From contig JAEWHR010000020.1 of the NCBI GenBank assembly GCA_023387655.1, positions 10,278 to 74,277 of the forward strand: a DNA stretch of 64,000 bases. Direction: 5' to 3'. Under the pieces are notes generated by a model. The model had not been told where the DNA came from. It worked only from the letters and a program-made list of their open reading frames with translations, and searched no databases. The position numbers and the translations under genes were made by a program. Source of the DNA: Bacillota bacterium. Its GTDB lineage: Bacteria > Bacillota > Clostridia > Lachnospirales > Lachnospiraceae. This document shows positions 26,267-35,442 of the stretch, in pieces (within the stretch, counting starts at the first letter, position 1; the number at the start of each line of letters is the position of its first letter).

Positions 26267-29200
26267 CTATCTAATCATATTATTAATCGATTCACTTATA
26301 AGCTCGAAAAAACTTTTATTATTGATTTTTGCAGTAAAGGTAACATTTCGCAATGCTGCTGAGACACCTGCTTTCACTGCATATTCGATAGCCGAAGTAT
26401 CAATGTTTGTTGAGGTATTCTGATTTTGTCTATCAGTCGGTATATAAAAATTTGTAGCGGGATTAAGATTAGGTCCGTATGTTTGATACAGTTCCTTAAT
26501 TTTCTTTCTCTGCTCTTCTTCCTCGTTGTACATCAATGCGTTTCTTAGTTTCTGCTCGTTCAGTTCATCCTGAGTTATTTTTTTCGCATTTTCTATCGCT
26601 AACTCCTTTTGTTCAACAAGATACTGTCTGTATTCCTCCTGCGACTTGGTTAGCTTTTCTCGTTCGACCTCTTGGATTTCTGCAAGTTCCTCTAGCTTTA
26701 CTTGTAACCGTTCTTGAGCTTTCTCTTTTGCGACTTGGTATTTTTCTTTTTCTTGATCTTCTACAGCTTTTTTCTGATTCTCTAATGACTTAATTTCTGC
26801 ATCGTAGGTTTCATTGACTGTATCTTGCCTTTCTTTCAAAATATCAACTTGTAGAGAACGCTCGGAAATAAGTTTTTCTCTTGAAATCTTTTTTTCAAAC
26901 TCGGCCAGTTCCTCTTGCGCTTTAAGTCGGTCCTCTGTCGTTTCTGCTGTGGCTATTTTTGTTTGTAGTGCAATTCTTTCTTCTGCTTCTTCACGCAATT
27001 GTATTGCCCTGTTTTCGGCTTCTGTCTGATTGTTGATTTTATCTATTTCATCTTGTATTACTTTTAGTTCTTTATACCTTTTTTCATCAACAACTTTCAT
27101 CTTTTCCATGTACTCATCATTGATTAATTCTAGTTTCTTTTCATGCGCCTTCTCTAATGTTTTTAGTTCTTGATCAGATGCATCTTGAACCGCCTGCGTC
27201 TGTGCTTTCTGTGCTTTGCTAAGTGCTTTTTGCTCTCTCTTTAGTCTTTCTTCAAGAGTATTAGTTGATTCTTTATAAGCTTTTTCGACATACTTAACAT
27301 AGTCATTGATGGATACTTTTGCTGTTTCGCTTACTGTATTTGCACTATCTGCCACTACCTTGCTTCCATATTCCCCAATATAATCAAGGTTAAGCTGATA
27401 TTGTTTATTTAATTCATTGATTTTGGTTCTTGAAATATCTATCTGTTCGTCAAGTTCTTCTACTACGCTATTGATTTCTCTTAGACTTTTCTCACTACTA
27501 AGACTGTCAAAATTCCATCCCCACTCATTGTACGATGCATTTTTTGCGGCTTCGCTATTCTTCTCTATAGCCTTAGTTTGTTCTTCTAACTTTTTAGTTC
27601 TATCCTCTTCCAGTCTTGCAAGCTCTTTTTCTGCTTCTAGTCTGTCCAACTCTATTTGTGCCAAGTTCGCTCCTGCAAGTTTTGTGCGTTGCAATTGTAA
27701 TTCTGCTTCAATCAATTTGAGAACTTCTGCCTCTTGCCTATTTATGGCACCAGTTTGCGCATCTATTGATAGGTTTAAGCTAGGCATCGCCTTATTAAGC
27801 TCTTCGGTAATAGCTAACAACTGCGCTTTATCACCTGCTGACTTATTTTCCTTTTCAGATAAATCAAACAAGGTTTCGGCAAGTCTCTTCGTTGCTTCGC
27901 TCTCGCTTATGATTTTTTGCTCGGATTCTTTTCTGTTTTCAATTCCTTGCCTAATTTCTTCGTTAAGTTTTCTTGATGATTCTAATAATTGCTCTGTTTC
28001 ATCAGTTAGTTTCCTGGTTTCTTCTGAAGCATCGGAACTGCTTTTTGCATAAGAATATAATGCAGTTCCTAATCCAATAACAACACTAACAATAGCTCCA
28101 ATTGCATTAGCCTTGCTTGCTGTATTAAAAGCGGTTTGCGCAGTGGTCGCAGCTTCAGTCGCGGTTGTTAGCGTTTTATATGCTTTGGTTGCATAAGTGA
28201 TGCCATCTGCCATTTTCTTAGTGATAAACGCTGCTCCGATACCTTTTAATCCTGACACGATCAAGTCGGAATTCTCAACCATCCAAGTAAATCCGCTAAT
28301 AATTGGTGGAAGTACATCATTAGCCAACTCTTCTCCATTGTCAGCAAGAGTGCTCATTGCTTTACTTAATAGCGGTGTAGCGGCTACTGCAATATCAGAC
28401 ATGACTTCTCTCATTTTAAACTGTGCATTGGAGTATTCAATAAGTTCTTTATTGCTTTTTCTGTATTCGTCGTTAACTTTGGATAGCCCAGTGCTTGCTA
28501 ATACAGATAATGCATACTGTTGTCGTTCAGCTTGCGTGGTTACCGTAGATAAGTCTTTGTTAAATTCTTCAAGATTGTATCCTAGTCGTTCTAGTAACTC
28601 GCCAAATTGACCGGTAGCCTTTCCAGTGGCAAGTGTTTCTTGTAGTGCATCGGATAGTGATTCGATCTTTAATGTGTCAGGGAACTTAATTACCGCACCA
28701 CTTAGCGCATTAACAACATCGGCCAAGTCATTGCCTTTGAATCCAGTTTGTAGCAAGTTGGATAATGCTTCGACATTGCTATCGGTTTCCTTTGTAATGG
28801 CATCTAAATCCCTTAACTTATCTTTTACATCATCAAACGCTGCACCTGCTAACTTAGTATTGGTTTCTAACTTCGACAAGTCTTGTCGATACTCTTCGGT
28901 TTCGGTAATAATGTCTCTTAAACCGTTAACCATACCTTTGATGCCTTGGACGATGGCTTCGCTTGTAAGGTTTGCTTTCAATACGTCTCCAAAGCCTATG
29001 GTTTCATTCTTGGCATCCTTGACTTCTTTCCCAAACTCATCAATTGACTTAGCGGTTTTATCTGTGGACTTCTCCGCTTCTTTCATGTACTTTTCGTTTT
29101 CATCAAGTTCACGATTAATTTTCTTTAGCTCAGCATAAGCATTATTAAGTTTTATCTGCCAATCTTGCGCCTTTTTGGAGTTCTCGCCATATTCTTTAGT

Positions 29201-29449
29201 GGCATCTTCAAGTGCACCTCGTAGTAACTTAAGCTTTTTCTCTTGCTCGGTTTGTTGCTTTGACAGGATATCATTTTTAGATTTAAGCGCATCTAAGGAG
29301 TTTGCATTGCCTTGATATTCGGAAGACACGGCTTTGAGCTCACTCTTTAATACAGCCATGGACTTTCCGACATTGCCTATAGCCTGCCTATATTCCTTTT
29401 CCCCATCTAGGGATATTTTTGCTCCTATATTCATTTTGCTATTTGTCAT
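26267..29449 (-). CDS. tail tape measure protein
   Basis: At 1060 residues it is the longest gene in the prophage and sets tail length. The N-terminus has the family's start (KISLDGEKEYRQAIGNVGKSM), then long coiled coils, a hydrophobic alpha-helical middle (about 415-470), then another long Glu/Lys/Gln-rich coiled coil (about 600-990). It lies between the tail chaperone and Dit, as in all siphoviruses. Confidence 0.92.
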   Translation of the reverse strand: MTNSKMNIGAKISLDGEKEYRQAIGNVGKSMAVLKSELKAVSSEYQGNANSLDALKSKNDILSKQQTEQEKKLKLLRGALEDATKEYGENSKKAQDWQIKLNNAYAELKKINRELDENEKYMKEAEKSTDKTAKSIDEFGKEVKDAKNETIGFGDVLKANLTSEAIVQGIKGMVNGLRDIITETEEYRQDLSKLETNTKLAGAAFDDVKDKLRDLDAITKETDSNVEALSNLLQTGFKGNDLADVVNALSGAVIKFPDTLKIESLSDALQETLATGKATGQFGELLERLGYNLEEFNKDLSTVTTQAERQQYALSVLASTGLSKVNDEYRKSNKELIEYSNAQFKMREVMSDIAVAATPLLSKAMSTLADNGEELANDVLPPIISGFTWMVENSDLIVSGLKGIGAAFITKKMADGITYATKAYKTLTTATEAATTAQTAFNTASKANAIGAIVSVVIGLGTALYSYAKSSSDASEETRKLTDETEQLLESSRKLNEEIRQGIENRKESEQKIISESEATKRLAETLFDLSEKENKSAGDKAQLLAITEELNKAMPSLNLSIDAQTGAINRQEAEVLKLIEAELQLQRTKLAGANLAQIELDRLEAEKELARLEEDRTKKLEEQTKAIEKNSEAAKNASYNEWGWNFDSLSSEKSLREINSVVEELDEQIDISRTKINELNKQYQLNLDYIGEYGSKVVADSANTVSETAKVSINDYVKYVEKAYKESTNTLEERLKREQKALSKAQKAQTQAVQDASDQELKTLEKAHEKKLELINDEYMEKMKVVDEKRYKELKVIQDEIDKINNQTEAENRAIQLREEAEERIALQTKIATAETTEDRLKAQEELAEFEKKISREKLISERSLQVDILKERQDTVNETYDAEIKSLENQKKAVEDQEKEKYQVAKEKAQERLQVKLEELAEIQEVEREKLTKSQEEYRQYLVEQKELAIENAKKITQDELNEQKLRNALMYNEEEEQRKKIKELYQTYGPNLNPATNFYIPTDRQNQNTSTNIDTSAIEYAVKAGVSAALRNVTFTAKINNKSFFELISESINNMIR

Positions 29450-29459
29450 CTTATCCCTC

Positions 29460-29945
29460 CTAGATTACATCATCAATGTTGACTTCTTTATCCTCTTTAA
29501 TTGCTCCGATATATTTTAAATGCTGATTGTATAATGTCTGTAATTGTCCTAATGTCATTTGCCATACTTCATCTGTTGGAAATCCTAGAACAACTTTTCC
29601 AATATAAAACCAATATTCCACATCAATAAATTGTGGTTCGTGCTTGCCTTCTTCGCTGTTTGGCTTTGGCATATCTTTAAATTTTATTTGCTCTATATAT
29701 GTAGTCAGTAATAACGCACTGTAATAGTCCACTTCAATTGGTTCAAATTCTATTTCAAGTAAAAACTTAATCAGCAACTTAACTGTGATTAGTTGATGCT
29801 TTTTATATGTTAATAAAGTCATTATCTCGCTCATAGGTAGTTTAGTTTTGTCTTGTAACTCGTCTATAACATTAAGGGTGTATTTTATGTAGTAGGGATT
29901 TCCATCAATTTCGACTGGACTTCCTTTCGTTTTCAAATATCTCAT
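29460..29945 (-). CDS. tail assembly chaperone
   Basis: The 161-residue protein lies between the major tail protein and the tape measure, where chaperones G and GT are made, often with a programmed frameshift. Here the N-terminal part (EIDGNPYYIKYTLNVIDEL) and a C-terminal block (EVWQMTLGQLQTLYNQH) are in one frame, so no frameshift is needed to join them. GGAGG precedes the ATG. Confidence 0.7.
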   Translation of the reverse strand: MRYLKTKGSPVEIDGNPYYIKYTLNVIDELQDKTKLPMSEIMTLLTYKKHQLITVKLLIKFLLEIEFEPIEVDYYSALLLTTYIEQIKFKDMPKPNSEEGKHEPQFIDVEYWFYIGKVVLGFPTDEVWQMTLGQLQTLYNQHLKYIGAIKEDKEVNIDDVI

Positions 29946-29989
29946 ACTACCTCCAAATAATAGGGAGAGTGTTACCTCTCCCCGATGTA

Positions 29990-30526
29990 TTAGCCAGTAA
30001 TGCCTGCCTTACCGTTTAAGTATGTCTTAGCTTCTTCTAGGGTTGCGAAGCTATTCTCATACTTCCAATTTCCATCATCGTCAAGCATGATAGTTCCCGT
30101 CATGGTTGGAGTAGAGAAAGATGTACTCTCGCCCTTTGTCTGATTGGTCTCAGATGGTTCTGCAAACTGTGTCTTTGGCAACCAAATCGCTCTAAACTTT
30201 TGCGCTCCATTCTTTTTACTAATACTTACAAAACCAACACCAACATAAGGATTGTTGTCGTTGCCGTTCGCCACGATTTCGCCATCTTCACCGATTTTAT
30301 GACCTAGCAATTCTTTTTGGATGATGTCGTTAAGATCGTCAACACCTAGTGTCAATGTTCCATCCCTGAACGACTTATCCGATTCAGCAACCGCATCATC
30401 TGCGTAAACCTTTGCTTCATTTAAGGCAATGGATAAGTCTGCTTGGATTGCTTTTGCAAGAATTCCCTTGCTTGGTGTTTCTCCTGCTCCTTTGTAAGCT
30501 AAATACTGTAAACCTATTTTAGCCAT
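29990..30526 (-). CDS. major tail tube protein
   Basis: The 178 residues have the pattern of phi13/TP901-type major tail proteins: MAKIGLQYLAYKGAG at the start, EAKVYADDAVAESDKSFRDGTLTLGVDDL, then KFRAIWLPKTQF. Position between the tail terminator genes and the chaperone agrees. It should stack in hexamers to form the tube. Confidence 0.87.
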   Translation of the reverse strand: MAKIGLQYLAYKGAGETPSKGILAKAIQADLSIALNEAKVYADDAVAESDKSFRDGTLTLGVDDLNDIIQKELLGHKIGEDGEIVANGNDNNPYVGVGFVSISKKNGAQKFRAIWLPKTQFAEPSETNQTKGESTSFSTPTMTGTIMLDDDGNWKYENSFATLEEAKTYLNGKAGITG

Positions 30527-30528
30527 AT

Positions 30529-30756
30529 TTATTCCTCGCTTTCTACTGGTGTAATGTCGATAAAATATTCATTACCAACTTTTATTTGATCAGCTATCTC
30601 CTTCTTGATAAAGGATAAATTAAGGTGACCGTTTGGGCTATGTTTGAAAAATGCAATATTTTCTTCGCTTTCATCCTTGGTGATCTCCATGTGTAAATCA
30701 GAAAATCCCTCATCAAACTCTGTCTTACTTCGACACTTAAATTTACATCTAGCCAT
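30529..30756 (-). CDS. phage hypothetical protein in the tail module
   Basis: A 75-residue protein, two bases from each neighbour, so translationally linked with the major tail gene. It has a beta-rich look (NGHLNLSFIKKEIADQIKVGNEYFIDITPVE). Function unknown. Confidence 0.65.
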   Translation of the reverse strand: MARCKFKCRSKTEFDEGFSDLHMEITKDESEENIAFFKHSPNGHLNLSFIKKEIADQIKVGNEYFIDITPVESEE

Positions 30757-30758
30757 GT

Positions 30759-31106
30759 CTATACCTCACTTTCTGATGGTTCATCAATTTCGCATTGGAA
30801 AATTATGTGTCTTTTCTCTGTATCTTTTTCAATAAACTCTGTAATAACTGGATAAGAAAAGCCCGCTTTGAATAATCTCGCACGGGTTCTTTTCTTTAAC
30901 TGTATGTGGTTGTAATCGAGTGGGACGAATAAATGTACTTGGATACTTGCTACATCGATTTGTGGTTCATTATCTGAAAATACAACCCCTCTATCGTCCT
31001 CATAATTAAAAGAATAATATTTATCTTCCGTACCAGTGTAATGCCCCGGTGTTACTGGCAATCCTTCTGGATTCAAAGCATTAATAATTATTGGATTTAC
31101 ATTCAC
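30759..31106 (-). CDS. probable tail terminator / tail completion protein
   Basis: The 115-residue protein stands between the gp10-like protein and the major tail protein, the usual place of the tail terminator. The segment IQVHLFVPLDYNHIQLKKRTRARLFKAGFSYPVI fits small-phage tail completion proteins. The call rests mainly on position. Confidence 0.65.
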   Translation of the reverse strand: MNVNPIIINALNPEGLPVTPGHYTGTEDKYYSFNYEDDRGVVFSDNEPQIDVASIQVHLFVPLDYNHIQLKKRTRARLFKAGFSYPVITEFIEKDTEKRHIIFQCEIDEPSESEV

Positions 31107-31543
31107 TCGATTTTCACCACCTCGTTAAATATTTCTTGCATCTTTTCTGCCACTTCTGACTCAGCATCCTTTAAAGCCTTTGTTAGGATTGGAATCGGTT
31201 CTTGTTCGCTTGTTCCGTATTCCAAATGAGCCATTACTTCCATGTTTCTTACAGGCTCTTTTCTTGGCCGAACAACTCCATCTTCACCCATTACTTCCTT
31301 ACTCATTCCGGTTGGTCTAACTGATACAAACCAGCCGTATTTATTTTTTATAGCCTTGGTTTTCTTAATCGAATTGACCAATATCCCTGTTCGCTTATGT
31401 TTAGCAGCTTCTTTCTTGACGTAACTCTCTAAGATCGGCACACTCTCATTCAGTACCCTTGGTGCGATCTCTTCGTCAAAGTTCGCTAGCTTTTCTAGTT
31501 GCCTTGTGAGTCTCTCGTCAAAGTAAAAATCGAATTTTCCCAT
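31103..31543 (-). CDS. HK97 gp10-like head-tail joining protein
   Basis: The 146 residues begin with a helix (FDERLTRQLEKLANFDEEIAPRVLNESVPILESYVKKEAAKHKRTG) and then SIKKTKAIKNKYGWFVSVRPTG, typical of the HK97-gp10 family. It ends by overlapping the next gene by 4 bases. Confidence 0.78.
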   Translation of the reverse strand: MGKFDFYFDERLTRQLEKLANFDEEIAPRVLNESVPILESYVKKEAAKHKRTGILVNSIKKTKAIKNKYGWFVSVRPTGMSKEVMGEDGVVRPRKEPVRNMEVMAHLEYGTSEQEPIPILTKALKDAESEVAEKMQEIFNEVVKIE

Positions 31544-31547
31544 GGCT

Positions 31548-31862
31548 TCACCCGCAGACTAGCTCAACCATTGAGCCATCTTCATAAGTCCTTATAATGT
31601 CATAAGTGCCACCATCAAACTCAATCTTTTGTGCATATAAAACTTTGTTCTTCTCGATATGCCTTGACAGTTCCCAATCCTCGGGTCTTATCTCAAATGC
31701 GATACTTGGTTTCATTCCAACTTGCATGGCAGTGTAAAACTCTGATCGTTTAATTGACTTCTTATCAACGAAAACTTCCGTCTTGACTTCTGACTTTATT
31801 GGAAATCCGTCACTGTCATTTTTTTCGATCACATATACTAGATTTGCTATATCCTTGAACAT
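31548..31862 (-). CDS. head closure protein (SPP1 gp16-like)
   Basis: The 104-residue, beta-rich protein has the pattern FVDKKSIKRSEFYTAMQVGMKPSIAFEIRPEDWE and TYDIIRTYEDGSMVELVC, typical of Firmicutes head-closure proteins. It lies in order after the connector. Confidence 0.78.
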   Translation of the reverse strand: MFKDIANLVYVIEKNDSDGFPIKSEVKTEVFVDKKSIKRSEFYTAMQVGMKPSIAFEIRPEDWELSRHIEKNKVLYAQKIEFDGGTYDIIRTYEDGSMVELVCG

Positions 31863-32128
31863 CAGGTCACCACCTTATAGTCGCCACACAAAGACATGGA
31901 TTGTTTTAACTTCTCATAGGCCTCTGCAAACTTATTCGAGTTTTCATCGTATCCGAAGTTAGACTTACAATACAACTTAATTGCTTGCATTGTTAACGGG
32001 TCGGCTTCATCTACGATTTCTACACCACTAAGAGATAAGTCAACTTTGCAAGCATCTATTAGATCTTGCACTTCCTCGTCATACGCGCTATTTTTTAGCC
32101 TTAGAACGACCTTGATTTTTTCCAACAT
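31862..32128 (-). CDS. head-tail connector (gp15/gp6-like)
   Basis: MLEKIKVVLRLKNSAYDEEVQDLIDACKVDL is the four-helix start of the phage connector family. The ATG at 32128 gives 88 residues; GTG codons at 32137 and 32140 with AAGGA upstream are alternatives. It overlaps the previous small gene by 41 bases and the next by one. Confidence 0.75.
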   Translation of the reverse strand: MLEKIKVVLRLKNSAYDEEVQDLIDACKVDLSLSGVEIVDEADPLTMQAIKLYCKSNFGYDENSNKFAEAYEKLKQSMSLCGDYKVVT

Positions 32129-32297
32129 TCTGCTCACCACTTTCCTTTTGTGGCTTATCAATAACCTCAACTAACGTACCATTTTGGGCGGAAGATAGTT
32201 CCACCGCCCTTTTTTCTGATACTTCGAAGATTTCTCCGTATTTACGAAGTTTCTTCGATTGAAGGTCATTGAATAATCTCAATGCCTTTACTTTCAT
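32088..32297 (-). CDS. small basic phage protein downstream of capsid
   Basis: The 69-residue protein (MKVKALRLFNDLQSKKLRKYGEIFEVSEKRA) has a beta-strand core and a Lys-rich tail, like short proteins found just after capsid genes. GGAGGTAGGCG precedes the ATG. Its end overlaps the connector gene. Function unknown. Confidence 0.65.
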   Translation of the reverse strand: MKVKALRLFNDLQSKKLRKYGEIFEVSEKRAVELSSAQNGTLVEVIDKPQKESGEQNVGKNQGRSKAKK

Positions 32298-32307
32298 CGC
32301 CTACCTC

Positions 32308-33567
32308 CTAAACAGATGGGGTGTTTCTAATCAATGCAAATGCCTTGGTATCCAACACAGCGCCATCAACGATTGTATAAGCTGCATAGTCAATAGTTCT
32401 AGGTTTAACATGTTCCTCTGTTGCAACAGACATAGGCTCATTGGTGTTCATTATATAACCTTTTTGTGGATTACCGATGATGATAGAATCAGTAGAAACA
32501 CCTCCATCAGCCTTAACTACCATTCCGAACATTCTTCCAACACCACCAGAAGTAACATCTGGGATAAACAAAGGTCTACCTTGTCCATCCTTAATGTTGG
32601 CAAGTTTAGTCCAGATAGTTGTATTGTTTGCATAGATTACTGCGCCTGCTAAGTAGGAAGAATGAATCTTACTGATTGCATGTGTAAAATCTTCGTAAGA
32701 CAATGGATCGGGTATAGTTGCTTCTGGGTCATAGGATACAACTTGTGGAGTATTGGATTCACCAAGCAAAGCAGTTTCGATTCCTAAAGGCTCTGGCTTA
32801 AATGTATCTTCTGCTCCAGGTTTGCCCTTACCGACCGCTACTGCTGTTCCAAGTGCAATACCTACTCTCTCGCCTAACTCGCTGATGATGTAAGGAATAA
32901 ACTCGCTAGTTGCCATTGCACGTAATTTCCAAGTAATTGTGATAGACTTTGCAAGCTCGCATCCACTAAGAGTTAAAGCTCCGAATGTGTTCTTTTCGTC
33001 TGCTGTTGCAGTTTCTTCATCGTACCAAGCAGCGTCACCCTCATTGATTGCAGTGTGCTTTTTGATCGTCAATGTACCCTTAACATTGTACTTTTTAACA
33101 TCTGCTAATAATGGATAAGCTTCTGTTGCTCTCGCCCAAATACCAGAAACTACGCTCTCTGGAATTAACACGGAGGTATTCCCAGTGTCGTGAGTGTAAG
33201 CATTGCTAAATTCTGTGTTTACTTTGTCAAAAATCACTTGCTCCTTCTCGTCTAGTTTCTGTCCTTGCATAACCTTCGCCCATGCATCGGTGTATAATTG
33301 CTTGTCGTTTGGTTTTACTTCATTCCCCATGGTATCAACTACCTCTCCCTCTACCTTTGCTGATTTATTTCCTAGTTCCGTTCCAGTTGTCTTATCCTTT
33401 AATGCGTTCATATTCGCATTGGCAAGCTTTACTTCTTCCCACTTGTTATCAAGTGATTCGACTTCTTTCATTTTCGCTTGTGATTCCTCAATTTTTCCTT
33501 CGTCGATTAGTGCTTGTGTTTCGTCAAGCAATATTTTTCTGTCTGATAAATATTTCTCTTTGTTCAT
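32308..33567 (-). CDS. major capsid protein, HK97 fold
   Basis: The 419 residues begin with a scaffold-like coiled coil (about 1-75), expected to be removed by the protease encoded upstream. The shell domain follows: VLIPESVVSGIWARATEAYPLLADVKKYNV, later GRPLFIPDV and MVVKADGG. The order protease-capsid-connector and the length match HK97-type phages. Confidence 0.92.
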   Translation of the reverse strand: MNKEKYLSDRKILLDETQALIDEGKIEESQAKMKEVESLDNKWEEVKLANANMNALKDKTTGTELGNKSAKVEGEVVDTMGNEVKPNDKQLYTDAWAKVMQGQKLDEKEQVIFDKVNTEFSNAYTHDTGNTSVLIPESVVSGIWARATEAYPLLADVKKYNVKGTLTIKKHTAINEGDAAWYDEETATADEKNTFGALTLSGCELAKSITITWKLRAMATSEFIPYIISELGERVGIALGTAVAVGKGKPGAEDTFKPEPLGIETALLGESNTPQVVSYDPEATIPDPLSYEDFTHAISKIHSSYLAGAVIYANNTTIWTKLANIKDGQGRPLFIPDVTSGGVGRMFGMVVKADGGVSTDSIIIGNPQKGYIMNTNEPMSVATEEHVKPRTIDYAAYTIVDGAVLDTKAFALIRNTPSV

Positions 33568-34259
33568 TCTTTTTCTCCTCTCAAATTTAAAAGTTTATGT
33601 TGTGCCTTAGTTTTTTGTATTAAAAAAGCAGATTCATCACTTTTGATGCTCTGCTTATTAATCAATTCTTTTACTTGATTCAGCTTTTCTTCACTTGGCA
33701 AGTCAAAGTTACTAGCAGTCAATCTTAACGGATCTTTCTGCTCAAACATGATTCCGTCAATCAGTCCTCTTTCTTTTGCTTGCTCTGCGGTTAGCCATGT
33801 TTCAGCTTCCATCATGGCGAGGGCTTCTTCCTTCGTCATTCCAGTTTTAGATACATAAGCATTTGATAAGGCATCGTCTGCGGTTCTTAATACTCCCGCC
33901 ATATGTTCCATATCCGAGTGATTTCCTCTTGCACCGCTCGATACACAATGTACCATCATTAATGCAGTAGGTGACATTTCGCTGTATCCCGCCATGGCAA
34001 TGATTGATGCTGCACTACAAGCTTGACCAACGATATAAATTTTAACATTGCCTTGATAGCTTCTCAATGTTGTGTAAATCTCTGAACCCGCTTCGATAAT
34101 TCCACCAGGGGAATTGATATAGACTTCTACTTCTTCTCCGTTTGCATCTTGTAATACATTAAAGACATCTCTTGGACAAGTTGAATCTTCTTCAAAGTAA
34201 TCAAAATACCATTTGTAGTCATTCGGAATTATTGGTCCATATACATTTATTCGTTTCAT
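33564..34259 (-). CDS. ClpP-like prohead protease
   Basis: This 231-residue serine protease has S82 in GQACSAAS and H104 in MMVHCVSSG, with INSPGG near residue 50 as the oxyanion loop, all as in ClpP-fold head-maturation proteases. It should cut the scaffold part of the capsid protein during assembly. Its 3-prime end overlaps the capsid gene by 4 bases. Confidence 0.92.
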   Translation of the reverse strand: MKRINVYGPIIPNDYKWYFDYFEEDSTCPRDVFNVLQDANGEEVEVYINSPGGIIEAGSEIYTTLRSYQGNVKIYIVGQACSAASIIAMAGYSEMSPTALMMVHCVSSGARGNHSDMEHMAGVLRTADDALSNAYVSKTGMTKEEALAMMEAETWLTAEQAKERGLIDGIMFEQKDPLRLTASNFDLPSEEKLNQVKELINKQSIKSDESAFLIQKTKAQHKLLNLRGEKE

Positions 34260-34261
34260 TC

Positions 34262-35428
34262 TTACTCACCTTCTTTCTTTACTGTTTCTGTGTCTAGTCT
34301 TCTGATAGGTTCGTCACCTCCAGAAATTGGCGCCCAGTTAAATAAGTCTCTCCACTGGTTCGGTGTCATGGCTCCACGGTCAACCATGGACACAAACGCA
34401 AGTTTTGTTTGTGTGCTTGCATAACTAAGATTAGATGCTTCAAAGTAGATGCGATTTCCAAATCCTCTCTCTCGCCTTGAAAATAGCTTTCTTGTGTATT
34501 CTCCGCTTAATTGCACAACATCTGGTTCAACCGCTAATTCATAATATGACACCCATTCATTCTCCGAATAGTTTCCTTGTACAATCTTCTCATTAGTATT
34601 AAAAAACGAATAGATACGTTTAACCGTTCTATCCGTCTGAGCTGCGTTTGGCACATAATCCTTTGGTTCAATTTGTTTTGCATCCGCTTTTGCATCTGTT
34701 GCAGCCGCCCCTCCAGTATCCGAATCAATACTTAGGAATGTATCTGCAAATTCTTTTGTGTTCTTTTTCAAGTCCTCTGGTCGCATACTGGTATTATATT
34801 TTAACAACCACTTGATTACGTTTGAATTCTTAATAGCTTTTACGATGCTTTGATCAGAAGTGTTCACTATTTCCATCAAGGAAGTTAATGCTTCTCCTGG
34901 TTCATCGCCGAAAATCTCGCTATTATTGAAATCCTTTCTTAAATGGATGATATCGGAATATCTAAATGTAACCGTCTTACCATTTTTGATAACAAAACGG
35001 ATATATAACTCCCCTTGGCTATTCTTAATCGCCTCACAAGAGATTGCTGTGATTGGATATATTTCCACTGGATAATTATTTTCATCTCTTGCGATATAAG
35101 CAAAGGCATTGTTATTCAATTCAAGCTGTACCGCTAGTTTCTCTTGTAGCATCTGCCCTGTCATATATGGATTAGGTTCTTCTAGTAAGAATCTCATGTA
35201 TACGTCCGGATTCACTTTGATATCCTTACTTCCATCGTTCTTAATGGTTTCTCTGATATGTTTGGCTACTGTCTTTCCAATTGCTCTAGCTTTCGGCCTA
35301 ATAGCAGCCCTTACAATGTCAGATTTATAAAGATTCCCGTTCCATGAGTAAAACCCTTCTCCCTGGTCTGTTATGATCTGATATTTTGAAACTAGTATGC
35401 TTTCGTTTTTCTTTTTAAATAATCCCAC
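34262..35428 (-). CDS. portal protein (HK97 family)
   Basis: The 388 residues carry the portal pattern: YSWNGNLYKSDIVRAAIRPKARAIGKTVAKHI near the start and LELNNNAFAYIARDENNYPVEIYPI in the middle. It forms the dodecameric channel at one capsid vertex. It lies between terminase and protease as usual. Confidence 0.92.
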   Translation of the reverse strand: MGLFKKKNESILVSKYQIITDQGEGFYSWNGNLYKSDIVRAAIRPKARAIGKTVAKHIRETIKNDGSKDIKVNPDVYMRFLLEEPNPYMTGQMLQEKLAVQLELNNNAFAYIARDENNYPVEIYPITAISCEAIKNSQGELYIRFVIKNGKTVTFRYSDIIHLRKDFNNSEIFGDEPGEALTSLMEIVNTSDQSIVKAIKNSNVIKWLLKYNTSMRPEDLKKNTKEFADTFLSIDSDTGGAAATDAKADAKQIEPKDYVPNAAQTDRTVKRIYSFFNTNEKIVQGNYSENEWVSYYELAVEPDVVQLSGEYTRKLFSRRERGFGNRIYFEASNLSYASTQTKLAFVSMVDRGAMTPNQWRDLFNWAPISGGDEPIRRLDTETVKKEGE

Positions 35429-35442
35429 CTTCTCACCCCTTT

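Noticed and set aside
27417..28052. Plus-strand 211-codon frame
   Set aside because: Serine/leucine-rich shadow of the tape measure coiled coil.
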